From positions 1 to 36,887 of the forward strand of contig CAMCTX010000010.1 in the NCBI GenBank assembly GCA_945878715.1: a stretch of DNA of 36,887 bases, in the 5' to 3' direction. This document shows positions 27,531 to 34,708 of this stretch, piece after piece (positions within the stretch are counted from its first letter, which is position 1; each line of letters begins with the position of its first letter). Origin of the DNA: Legionella genomosp. 1 (lineage in GTDB: Bacteria > Pseudomonadota > Gammaproteobacteria > UBA6186 > Azoamicaceae). The notes beneath the pieces were generated by a model. That model searched no databases and was not told the DNA's origin. It saw only the letters and a program-made list of their open reading frames with translations. Made by a program: the position numbers and the translations under genes.

Positions 27531-29927
27531 TTATGTTCTTTTGAGCATGGGAGTTTTCTTTAAAGAAGGATCCTTAGCTTGCGGTGTTGACTGAGTCTTA
27601 TATTGGTTTAAAACAGAGGGGGGAGTCTGTGTGGGTTCCGCCGGTTGAAGTGTTTCTCTGGCTTTTTCTAACAGTCGGCGTGAATATTCCGTTAAAGTAA
27701 TAGAGTGAGTATCACCTAAGGTTCTCATCATCTTCAAGCATGGTATTTTATTTTTTGAAGTCTTAGCGCTCATAGAATAGTAATTAATTAGGAGCTTTTC
27801 TAAAGCATCGCTAGTGAGTTGCTTATTACGATGTTCTTGTATTATGAGAAAGATCTTCCCCGTATAGAACACATAAAAATCATTTTCCGTAAAGTGGGAT
27901 GAATCCTTTAGCAAAAAATCTAATTGTTTCTGGCTTGTTTCAATTGTTCTGGATGCACTATGTATTCCTAAGAAAGATGTATGCAATGCTTTCATCATTC
28001 TTAAGATACTTTGGTCTTCTACTGTGAAAAATATCAAAACGCCCGCACGATTTTCTTCTCTAAGGGTTGGAGTAATAGCTGTTGTATAGCTTGTTTCAGA
28101 GTGATAGAGCTGTATGCCTGAATGATTCGTATGATAAGGAACGGATCTTTTGAATGACTCAGTCTGACTTAAGTGTGCTAAGGCTAGACTTAAGTCGTAT
28201 CCCTCAGCATAAGGCATCATGACTTCTATCGACTTATAGGCCTTTTCTTGTGCAGCAATTAAAAAAATCGGCAGCTTCATAACACGGCTCATGTTTTCTC
28301 GTAATGCAACCGAGGGATTTTGTGCTTCAAGAGAAGCGAGTTCTTCTCTTGTGGTCTTGTCTAGATAAGGTTCTAAATCGATATGGGAGATAGCTAAGCG
28401 AGCCCCCATTTCCAAAAGTTTTTTTACATACAAATCGGTTGTGAGATGCTTATTAAGGTAGACAACAGCCCTTATTAAGGGAATGTATTGATTGTCACCA
28501 ACAGACTCGGCAATGCCATTGGGGTTAAATCCATGATCAAGAAACATTTCAAATAACGCGTGTTGATCATCTATATACAGTTTCATCATGAAAAAATAAC
28601 GCAAGGATGTTCTAGTTGGAGCATAAACAACCCTTTCCATCTTGGATTCATAATGCTTGTAAATTCCAGAGTTTTCGCTTAGAAAATTTAAGATAGCTAT
28701 TGTTTCTGAGGAATAAAGTTTCTTTTTTGGTTGCTTTAAAGGTTCAAACCATTTTTCGATTGCTTTTAACAATTCATAATCTGAAAAAAGTTCTAATAAT
28801 GCTTTAAATGAATCCAAGTCGCCTTCCCAAAAGGCTTTGTCCAGCAATGTCGTTTTTTTGATATGATATTGATCAATAGCCTCTTGGGCTTGATCAAGTA
28901 TTGTTTTGTCTGGATTTGCTTTTTTCTTTTTTGAATGAGTGCGAGGAGGTTTTTTTGTAAAAAGAAGCTCCAGCATGAGGTCGTTAACTTCCATGACCTT
29001 TTTTGAGGCTTCCAAGATCACTTGCGCAGACACCATATCTTGATTGAACAGTTTTTTTAATGGTTCTAACTGTGCTTCTATATTTAATCTGAGAGCAATT
29101 CTTGGATCTGCTGGGGGTGATGGAATTTGACTGCCGCCAGCAGTGTTTCCAGTTGTTAAGAGCCCTTGAACGGTACTACTATCATCCGTAGGTTCTAAGG
29201 TAGTCAATGTTTCGATCGAAGAGGTATCCTTTGAAGCCAGGTCTTCTTTGTCGAGCATGCTCACAAATCGATTGACCATGCTATCGCTATGGTCGCGGGC
29301 GCTACCACTATAACGATTAATCAATTGAATCTGTTCCGAAAAAAGCATGGCAATTCTTCGATATTCATCTCTATGCTTTTTCTCTATCAGTGAATGACTA
29401 CGTCTTGTTAATGCTTGCTCAAATTGGTCTGCTTTTTGTGTTGCTTCAAGATAGCGGCTGCTTCTTTCAAAGACCAGATCGCTAAAAAGCGCTAATGCCA
29501 CATCTACCCTATATTCAAGTAGTTTTTTTTGTTCAGTTGATAATGTGAAATCGGTGTATGTATCGGGGTTGTCGGGATTCGATTGCGTGGCAGTGGTCGC
29601 CAAATGCCTATGTTCATTAAAATACACATGAATAGTGACCCTAGAACCGGTAGGGTTCGAATGTACTTCTGTATAGTGTGCTAAGGATAGCCTACTATTT
29701 TCGCCTGAATAGTATTGATCAATCCTAATATGCGGTTTTTCTTTAAGAGAATTTTGGCTTGCTTCCCATAAGGCTGCAGTTGGTGTTTTGGTAGGTGTTA
29801 ATAAAAAGGCTTTCTTACCATCAGCGGTTGTTAAAAGTTTAGTGGTACAGCGTTTTTGAGCGTGCACTAAAGGATGGTTTTCTTCTAATAAGTCTTCTAC
29901 TAAGCAGAATAAAGAACTTAATTTCAT
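27531..29927 (-). CDS. Large orphan protein with ankyrin-like stretches (candidate secreted effector)
   Basis: A 798-residue protein that I do not recognise as a known family. It has a clear AGGAG Shine-Dalgarno and a TATAGT -10 (29953-29958). It has no signal peptide or transmembrane region. Residues 160-225 are charged and likely coiled-coil; about 235-275 is a Ser/Thr/Pro-rich linker; 325-341 is strongly basic with SKKKK, like a nuclear signal; 361-390 and 450-515 (HALFEMFLDHGFNPNG, VKKLLEMGARLAI) resemble ankyrin repeats; the C-terminus is Pro/Lys/Thr-rich. Base composition is lower in GC than neighbouring housekeeping genes. Size, modularity and context suggest a Dot/Icm-type effector. 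It is downstream of mutH, separated by a hairpin. Confidence 0.7.
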   Translation of the reverse strand: MKLSSLFCLVEDLLEENHPLVHAQKRCTTKLLTTADGKKAFLLTPTKTPTAALWEASQNSLKEKPHIRIDQYYSGENSRLSLAHYTEVHSNPTGSRVTIHVYFNEHRHLATTATQSNPDNPDTYTDFTLSTEQKKLLEYRVDVALALFSDLVFERSSRYLEATQKADQFEQALTRRSHSLIEKKHRDEYRRIAMLFSEQIQLINRYSGSARDHSDSMVNRFVSMLDKEDLASKDTSSIETLTTLEPTDDSSTVQGLLTTGNTAGGSQIPSPPADPRIALRLNIEAQLEPLKKLFNQDMVSAQVILEASKKVMEVNDLMLELLFTKKPPRTHSKKKKANPDKTILDQAQEAIDQYHIKKTTLLDKAFWEGDLDSFKALLELFSDYELLKAIEKWFEPLKQPKKKLYSSETIAILNFLSENSGIYKHYESKMERVVYAPTRTSLRYFFMMKLYIDDQHALFEMFLDHGFNPNGIAESVGDNQYIPLIRAVVYLNKHLTTDLYVKKLLEMGARLAISHIDLEPYLDKTTREELASLEAQNPSVALRENMSRVMKLPIFLIAAQEKAYKSIEVMMPYAEGYDLSLALAHLSQTESFKRSVPYHTNHSGIQLYHSETSYTTAITPTLREENRAGVLIFFTVEDQSILRMMKALHTSFLGIHSASRTIETSQKQLDFLLKDSSHFTENDFYVFYTGKIFLIIQEHRNKQLTSDALEKLLINYYSMSAKTSKNKIPCLKMMRTLGDTHSITLTEYSRRLLEKARETLQPAEPTQTPPSVLNQYKTQSTPQAKDPSLKKTPMLKRT

Positions 29928-30016
29928 ATCAACTCCTGGCGTGTATATACATACTATAATTTTTAATTATTTGGATGACTGTACTTGAAAATGCAACCCT
30001 TGTCTATATTCAGACC

Positions 30017-30048
30017 AAGGAGGCTGTAGTTTTGAAAAGAGCCTCTTT
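30017..30048 (-). terminator. Hairpin between mutH and the orphan gene
   Basis: AAGGAGGCT at 30017-30025 pairs with AGCCTCTTT at 30040-30048 (9 bp, one G-T) around a 14-nt loop, about 20 nt after the mutH stop. No T-tract follows on the minus strand, so termination would be weak or Rho-dependent. Confidence 0.4.
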
Positions 30049-30066
30049 CAGGTTAATAGGGGATCT

Positions 30067-30732
30067 TTAGCAGTAACCCTTCTCCAACACCCTTCGTGTA
30101 AACAGTGTTCGTAAATAAAATCCCCTGGGATTACTTTGAATGCGATCGCCGTCTTCGTTCAAGCTACCGTGCATGATACGGCTATGGGCTGCTTTGGGGC
30201 GAATCTGCAAATAGGTACCTAAGCGTGCGGTGATGCTGGCTTCTTGACCCAAGCGGAGCAAGGTGACTAATTCTTCCCAATCTTGCTGTAGAACTTTTTC
30301 GAGATCGGGTGGTAAATGCCAGAGTAGTGGGGTACCAATACGACGTTCCGGGAGCGGAATCTTGGGATCGGCTTCGATCGGGATCCATAAAACATGCAGC
30401 AATTTTTGTCGCACTCTAGAATCCTGCCAGCTTGAGACTTCTGTATGGGTGGGGCCTGTGCACACATAAGTCGATTCCCGTGGATGGCCATGGCTATCGA
30501 TAGGTAGGCTCTTCAATTCAATACCCAGATTGGGAAAGTCGGGTAGTGATTGATTCTTCGCGCTGGCACCTAGGGCCAACTCAAGCAGTTGCCCTACAAA
30601 GCCTTTGGCACGCAATAGGGTTTTAGGGAAGGGTTGTGCATAGCTTTTGGCAAGTCCCCCTAGAGACACACCTGCAAGCCCCCGTGCACGGCTGAGTAAT
30701 TCTCGTTCATTTAGCGGACAGATTTCTAACAT
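30067..30732 (-). CDS. mutH: DNA mismatch repair endonuclease MutH
   Basis: Nicks the unmethylated strand at hemimethylated GATC during methyl-directed mismatch repair. From ATG 30732 the protein has 221 residues (E. coli 229). KGFVGQLLELALGASAKNQS, DFPNLGIELKSLPID, the VRQKLLHVLWIPIE block, RRIGTPLLWH, ARLGTYLQIRPKAAHSR and the terminal NPRGFYLRTLFTRRVL all match MutH. Catalytic residues are conserved: E51, D65, E72 and K74 correspond to E. coli E56, D70, E77 and K79. A longer frame upstream lies outside the family start. There is no Shine-Dalgarno; TATAAT lies 9 nt before the ATG. It is divergent from ung. Confidence 0.96.
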   Translation of the reverse strand: MLEICPLNERELLSRARGLAGVSLGGLAKSYAQPFPKTLLRAKGFVGQLLELALGASAKNQSLPDFPNLGIELKSLPIDSHGHPRESTYVCTGPTHTEVSSWQDSRVRQKLLHVLWIPIEADPKIPLPERRIGTPLLWHLPPDLEKVLQQDWEELVTLLRLGQEASITARLGTYLQIRPKAAHSRIMHGSLNEDGDRIQSNPRGFYLRTLFTRRVLEKGYC

Positions 30733-30741
30733 GGTTATGAT

Positions 30742-30747
30742 ATTATA
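30742..30747 (-). promoter_or_regulatory. mutH -10 box
   Basis: A perfect TATAAT on the minus strand ending 9 nt before the mutH ATG; the -35 at 17-nt spacing (GATACA) is weak. Same geometry as uvrA, so the transcript would have at most a few leader bases. Confidence 0.6.
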
Positions 30748-30813
30748 CCGGTTTACAGATGCGGTGTATCCTATGCGTTTGTGGGTTAGCAGTGCCTGCC
30801 CAATCGTGCACAA

Positions 30814-30843
30814 GGTGTAGGGGCCGACCTCTGTGTCGGCCCT
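30814..30843 (+). repeat. Dispersed palindromic repeat, copy E (mutH-ung spacer)
   Basis: GGGCCGAC at 30821-30828 pairs with GTCGGCCC at 30835-30842 with loop CTCTGT. It shares 25 of 30 bases with copy A after rplL. A second hairpin follows at once: CTGTTGC/GCAACAG (30842-30858) with loop CAT. Located between the divergent mutH and ung genes. Confidence 0.85.
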
Positions 30844-30877
30844 GTTGCCATGCAACAGATCGGATATTGGAGCAATC

Positions 30878-31543
30878 ATGCTAGAACAAAGTTGGATGGC
30901 CGTTTTAGGTCAAGAGCTTGAAAAGCCCTATATGCAGCAATTGCGTGCTTTTTTGCGCGCGCAAAAAGATGCGCGCAAAGTGATTTACCCCAAAACGGAA
31001 AACATTTTTCATGCCTTTTCACTCACGCCCTTTGATAAAGTGAAGGTGGTTATACTAGGCCAAGATCCCTATCATGGGTCGGGCCAGGCCCATGGCCTGT
31101 GTTTTTCGGTGCAAGCGGGTGTAAAATGTCCGCCTTCTTTGGTGAATATTTACAAAGAATTAAAAGCCGACCTAGGGATCCAACCCAGCAGCAATGGGTG
31201 TTTAATCCCATGGGCCGAGCAAGGTGTGTTGCTCTTAAACAGTGTGCTCACGGTGGCAAGTGCTCAGGCGGGTTCTCATCAAGGCAAAGGTTGGGAGCTA
31301 TTTACCGATAAGGTGATCGAAATACTCAATGCACAAAAAAAAGGCTTGGTCTTTTTATTATGGGGCGCTTATGCACAGCGCAAAGGACAATTCATTGATA
31401 GCGCTAAGCATTGTGTTTTGCAAAGCACCCATCCATCACCTTTTTCGGCCTATCAAGGTTTTTTAGGATCAAAGCCTTTTTCGAAGACCAATGCCTATTT
31501 AGAAGCACAAGGATCCCCACCGATTGATTGGCAGATTGGCTAA
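30878..31543 (+). CDS. ung: Uracil-DNA glycosylase (family 1)
   Basis: Removes uracil from DNA at the start of base excision repair. From ATG 30878 the protein has 221 residues (E. coli 229). Water-activating loop GQDPYHG (about residues 61-67, catalytic Asp), uracil-binding LLLNSVLTV, and the DNA-intercalating loop HPSPFSAYQGF (about 184-194, catalytic His) are intact. TTGGAG provides the Shine-Dalgarno; a 15-codon upstream extension runs into repeat copy E and is not used by the family. Its stop overlaps the next start as TAATG, so it heads an ung-DUF4124-recD2 unit. Confidence 0.98.
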   Translation: MLEQSWMAVLGQELEKPYMQQLRAFLRAQKDARKVIYPKTENIFHAFSLTPFDKVKVVILGQDPYHGSGQAHGLCFSVQAGVKCPPSLVNIYKELKADLGIQPSSNGCLIPWAEQGVLLLNSVLTVASAQAGSHQGKGWELFTDKVIEILNAQKKGLVFLLWGAYAQRKGQFIDSAKHCVLQSTHPSPFSAYQGFLGSKPFSKTNAYLEAQGSPPIDWQIG

Positions 31544-32019
31544 TGATTAGCATTATTTCAGCCTGCATTTTTTACTGCGTGGATCCTGCAGGTAGGGTTG
31601 CCTTTCAAGATCGTCCTTGTGCCAGCTCGTACACCCAGCGCGTATTAGACGATGTCCATACATACCCTCTAATACTAGCATCGGCTCAAAGCAATCAAAC
31701 CTATTCAGGCGATAATCCCTTAGAAGTCCTTGCACAGGCAAAAAAGAATGTGCTTATCTATAAAAAAGAACAAGCTCACCAAAAAAAACAAAAGCGCGTA
31801 GCAGCACAGCAAGCACGCCAAAGCAAACAAGCATTGCTTGCACAGCGCAGAATAGAGCGTTGTCAATTACGCTGTGAAAAAACAGGCGAAAAAATAAAAA
31901 CGCTAGAAGCGCAATTGCGCCAAGGGTCTAAGATGCCAAGGTTGCTGCGTCTTAAAGAACAATTAAAAAAAGAAATGATTAAAAAAGATCGTTATTGCAA
32001 AAACCCCACACGTTCTTAG
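31543..32019 (+). CDS. DUF4124-like, coiled-coil protein
   Basis: A 158-residue protein starting at the ATG that overlaps the ung stop by one base (TAATG), an arrangement for coupled translation. The N-terminus has a short hydrophobic stretch (ISIISACIF) and then YCVDPAGRVAFQDRPC, the conserved core of DUF4124. That domain normally follows a signal peptide; here the hydrophobic part is unusually short, so export is doubtful. Residues 70-150 are Lys/Gln/Arg/Ala-rich and strongly coiled-coil, with a CQLRC pair. The function is unknown. It is 10 nt before recD2. Confidence 0.75.
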   Translation: MISIISACIFYCVDPAGRVAFQDRPCASSYTQRVLDDVHTYPLILASAQSNQTYSGDNPLEVLAQAKKNVLIYKKEQAHQKKQKRVAAQQARQSKQALLAQRRIERCQLRCEKTGEKIKTLEAQLRQGSKMPRLLRLKEQLKKEMIKKDRYCKNPTRS

Positions 32020-32029
32020 GATAAGCATT

Positions 32030-34225
32030 ATGAAAATAGCTAAAAAAAAATCCGAAAACGGTTCCAAAGAGTCCTTAAGTGGTTCTATCGAGCGGGTCAC
32101 TTTTCATAGTGAAGCCACCGGGTTTTGCGTCTTAAAACTCAAAGCCAAGGAACAATTAGATCTTATTACCGTCGTGGGTTATTTGGCCTCTGCCAATCCC
32201 GGTGAATTTGTAGATTGTGCGGGAAGTTGGGTAAACACCGTAGACTATGGCTTGCAATTTAAGGCTGAACATATCCATGTGATTATGCCTTCTACCCTTG
32301 AAGGGATGGAGAAATATCTCGGATCGGGATTGATTCGTGGCATTGGTCCTCATTTTGCCAAACGACTGATGGAAACCTTTGGTGACAAAGTCTTTGATAT
32401 TATTGAAAACGAACCGGATCGTCTTTTAGAGCTGGCAGGCATTGGAGAGAATCGTCGTGATCAGGTTCTAGAATCTTGGAAAGATCAGAAAATTATTCGT
32501 GAAATTATGATTTTTTTACAGTCTCATGGTATTGGTACAGCCCGAGCTGTGCGTATTTATAAAACCTATGGGCAGCAATCCATTGCCTTGGTACAAAAAG
32601 ATCCCTATCGTCTAGCCTTGGATATTCGAGGCATTGGTTTTAAAACAGCCGATCGCTTAGCCGATCGCCTAGGTATTCCACGGGATTCTATGTTACGCGC
32701 ACAAGCAGGTGTGCGACATAGTTTACAAGAGTATACCAATGAGGGACACTGTGCGATGGAGCAATCTGTCTTAGTAGACAGTACCGTTGAACTCTTAGAA
32801 CTGAGTGTCGAACTCGTACAGCAGGCGATAGCACTCGAAGCACTGGAAGATCGCATTGTCATAGAAAGCGCTGATGGCCAAACACTCATTTTTTTAATGG
32901 CTTTTTATAGGGCTGAACAAGGTGTGGTACGACATCTAAGGCGCTTATCCACACATAGGGCAACGTGGATCCATGAAATTGTTTTAAGTGAGGCTATTGC
33001 CCGCGTTCAAGATCACAATCATCTTCTTTTATCCGATACACAAAAAGATGCGCTTCGACTGGCTTTAAGAAATAAAATAACGATTATTACCGGGGGCCCA
33101 GGGGTTGGTAAAACAACCTTGGTGAAAAGCATTATAGACAGTGTGCAAATAAAAACACCGAAAATATTATTAGCGGCCCCCACGGGTAGGGCTGCCAAAC
33201 GCCTAAGCGATTCTACCGGGGTAGAGGCTAAAACCTTACATCGATTGCTAGAGTTCGATCCTCAAAATACAGGCTTTAAACGGCATGAAAACAATCCTTT
33301 AGAAGCCGATCTGATTGTGATCGACGAGCTTTCAATGGTAGATATCACCCTGATGTATGCCTTGCTAAGAGCTGTGCCTGATGAGGCAGTGCTTATTTTG
33401 GTAGGTGATGTGGATCAGTTACCCTCGGTAGGAGCGGGTGCTGTTTTATCCGATCTCATTACTTCAGAAACAATTCCAACCGTTTATCTGACAGAAATAT
33501 TTAGACAAGCGAAGGAATCGAAGATTGTACTGAATGCCCATCGGGTGAATGAGGGACAGTTACCCGAATGGAGTACCGATCCTTCTCGTTTAAGTGATTT
33601 TTACTTTATTCCCGTCGATACCCCAGAACATATTTATGAAACACTCTTGCGCCTCTTAAGCAATCGTATTCCTAAGCGTTTTGGGCTGGATCCTATACGT
33701 GATATTCAAGTGCTTTCTCCCATGAATCGTGGGGGCTTAGGTGCGAAGACGCTGAATATAGCCCTGCAAAAACATTTAAACCCTACGGCCCCTCATGCGG
33801 TAACCCGTTTTGGTTGCACCTATGCCGAAGGGGATAAGGTTATCCAAACGGTGAATAATTATCAAAAAGAAGTTTTTAATGGGGACATCGGTTTTATTAC
33901 CAGTATTAATTTGGAAGAGGGTGTGTTGTCTGTTTTATTTGAAGGGCGGTTATTGCGCTATGAACTCAATGATCTAGATGAACTATCACTTGCTTATGCC
34001 ACCACGATCCATAAATCCCAAGGTTCTGAATATCCAGCGGTTATTATTCCGATTGCGATGCAGCACTATAAATTGCTACAAAGAAATTTACTCTATACCG
34101 GCATGACGAGGGGTAAATCCTTGGTGGTATTGGTTGGACAGCTCAAGGCTTTGGCCATGGCTGTACGTACCATGACCTCACATCAAAGAGTGACCCTGCT
34201 AAGCGCTCGTTTAAGGACTCTTTAA
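32030..34225 (+). CDS. recD2: RecD2-type 5'-3' DNA helicase (RecD-like ATPase)
   Basis: A 731-residue superfamily 1B helicase of the RecD2 type, involved in genome maintenance outside RecBCD. The N-terminal OB-like region (SGSIERVTFHSEATGFCVLK) and the helix-hairpin-helix region (GSGLIRGIGPHFAKRLMETF, ELAGIGENR, DIRGIGFKTADRLADRLG) identify RecD2 rather than RecD. The helicase core has motif I GGPGVGKTT (about residue 355), motif II DELSMVD (about 431), GDVDQLPSVGAG, and near the C-terminus LAYATTIHKSQGSEY and NLLYTGMTRGKSL. An AGGA Shine-Dalgarno precedes the ATG at 32030. It ends at a strong hairpin. Confidence 0.93.
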   Translation: MKIAKKKSENGSKESLSGSIERVTFHSEATGFCVLKLKAKEQLDLITVVGYLASANPGEFVDCAGSWVNTVDYGLQFKAEHIHVIMPSTLEGMEKYLGSGLIRGIGPHFAKRLMETFGDKVFDIIENEPDRLLELAGIGENRRDQVLESWKDQKIIREIMIFLQSHGIGTARAVRIYKTYGQQSIALVQKDPYRLALDIRGIGFKTADRLADRLGIPRDSMLRAQAGVRHSLQEYTNEGHCAMEQSVLVDSTVELLELSVELVQQAIALEALEDRIVIESADGQTLIFLMAFYRAEQGVVRHLRRLSTHRATWIHEIVLSEAIARVQDHNHLLLSDTQKDALRLALRNKITIITGGPGVGKTTLVKSIIDSVQIKTPKILLAAPTGRAAKRLSDSTGVEAKTLHRLLEFDPQNTGFKRHENNPLEADLIVIDELSMVDITLMYALLRAVPDEAVLILVGDVDQLPSVGAGAVLSDLITSETIPTVYLTEIFRQAKESKIVLNAHRVNEGQLPEWSTDPSRLSDFYFIPVDTPEHIYETLLRLLSNRIPKRFGLDPIRDIQVLSPMNRGGLGAKTLNIALQKHLNPTAPHAVTRFGCTYAEGDKVIQTVNNYQKEVFNGDIGFITSINLEEGVLSVLFEGRLLRYELNDLDELSLAYATTIHKSQGSEYPAVIIPIAMQHYKLLQRNLLYTGMTRGKSLVVLVGQLKALAMAVRTMTSHQRVTLLSARLRTL

Positions 34226-34250
34226 AAGTTTTGCCGGCGGCAAAACTTTT
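34224..34250 (+). terminator. Terminator after recD2
   Basis: AAAAGTTTTGCC at 34224-34235 pairs perfectly over 12 bp with GGCAAAACTTTT at 34239-34250 around loop GGC. The stem starts within the recD2 stop codon and its 3' arm ends in four T, so the A/T ends supply the T-run of an intrinsic terminator. It can act in both directions. Confidence 0.8.
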
Positions 34251-34272
34251 AGGGTGCTAGCCTCGTGGAGAG

Positions 34273-34301
34273 TTGCAGGGCTTCGGAAAGTGATCTATGG
34301 T
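34273..34301 (+). promoter_or_regulatory. Candidate promoter of the His/Lys-rich protein gene
   Basis: TTGCAG (34273-34278) and TATGGT (34296-34301) are separated by 17 nt, with 4 of 6 matches to each consensus hexamer. The transcript would have a leader of about 50 nt with GAGGGGAA before the ATG at 34359. Confidence 0.5.
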
Positions 34302-34358
34302 TTGAACTATAGGTCTTTATTTAAACGCTTTTCATCCGAAGTCATAGAGGGGAAGAAC

Positions 34359-34643
34359 ATGAGAAATTTATGGGTCGGCGCCGTAATGTCGCTTGCTTTG
34401 GCTTGTCCCACCGCGTATGCGAATGAGGTGATGTCAGAAGAGGGCCCTCAAGCCCAAGAAATGGCACAACCCGCCAAACATCAGGGTGGCACACATAAAA
34501 AGCGCATACACAAGAAGAAACATGCGAAAAAGAATCATCATAAGCATCATGCAAAAAAGCATCATGCTGCACCAGAAGGGCATGAAACGCCTGCTGAACA
34601 GAAAATTGATGATGAAACAGACCGAGCTAACAGTTATCGTTAA
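34359..34643 (+). CDS. Small exported His/Lys-rich protein
   Basis: A 94-residue protein. ATG 34359 is chosen over an upstream in-frame start because GAGGGGAA is well spaced and the protein then opens with a signal peptide (MRNLWVGAVMSLALACPTAY, likely cleavage after AYA). The mature part has a short acidic start and then a segment of about 30 residues made almost entirely of His and Lys (KKKHAKKNHHKHHAKKHH), followed by an acidic tail. Such segments can bind Ni, Zn or Cu ions or nucleic acids or polyanions. Not a recognised family. It is isolated, with its own promoter and terminator. Confidence 0.75.
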   Translation: MRNLWVGAVMSLALACPTAYANEVMSEEGPQAQEMAQPAKHQGGTHKKRIHKKKHAKKNHHKHHAKKHHAAPEGHETPAEQKIDDETDRANSYR

Positions 34644-34664
34644 GCTTGTCGCCTTTGATAGTAG

Positions 34665-34689
34665 ACGGCCATCAGTGTTTGATGGCCGT
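34665..34689 (+). terminator. Terminator after the His/Lys-rich gene
   Basis: ACGGCCATCA at 34665-34674 pairs perfectly with TGATGGCCGT at 34680-34689 around a 5-nt loop, followed by TTGCATGTT. It lies only 8 nt before the radA -10 box, so terminator and promoter are packed together. Confidence 0.7.
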
Positions 34690-34697
34690 TTGCATGT

Positions 34698-34703
34698 TAT
34701 AAT
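34698..34703 (+). promoter_or_regulatory. radA -10 box
   Basis: A perfect TATAAT ending 5 nt before the radA ATG at 34709. The expected start site is the A of the ATG, and no Shine-Dalgarno is present, so the message should be leaderless. No strong -35 at 16-18 nt was found; the region is occupied by the terminator stem. Confidence 0.6.
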
Positions 34704-34708
34704 GCCGC

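Noticed and set aside
29928-30066. PmrA or CpxR box upstream of the large orphan gene
   Set aside because: The AT-rich stretch has TTAAT-like words but not the spaced direct repeats needed for a PmrA or CpxR call.
30733-30879. Upstream extension of mutH to 30879
   Set aside because: It would be read through repeat copy E and the -10 box, and MutH proteins start near MLEICPLNERE.
31528-31542. TTG start for the DUF4124-like gene inside ung
   Set aside because: The ATG overlapping the ung stop (TAATG) is a better coupled start; the five extra residues do not improve the signal peptide.
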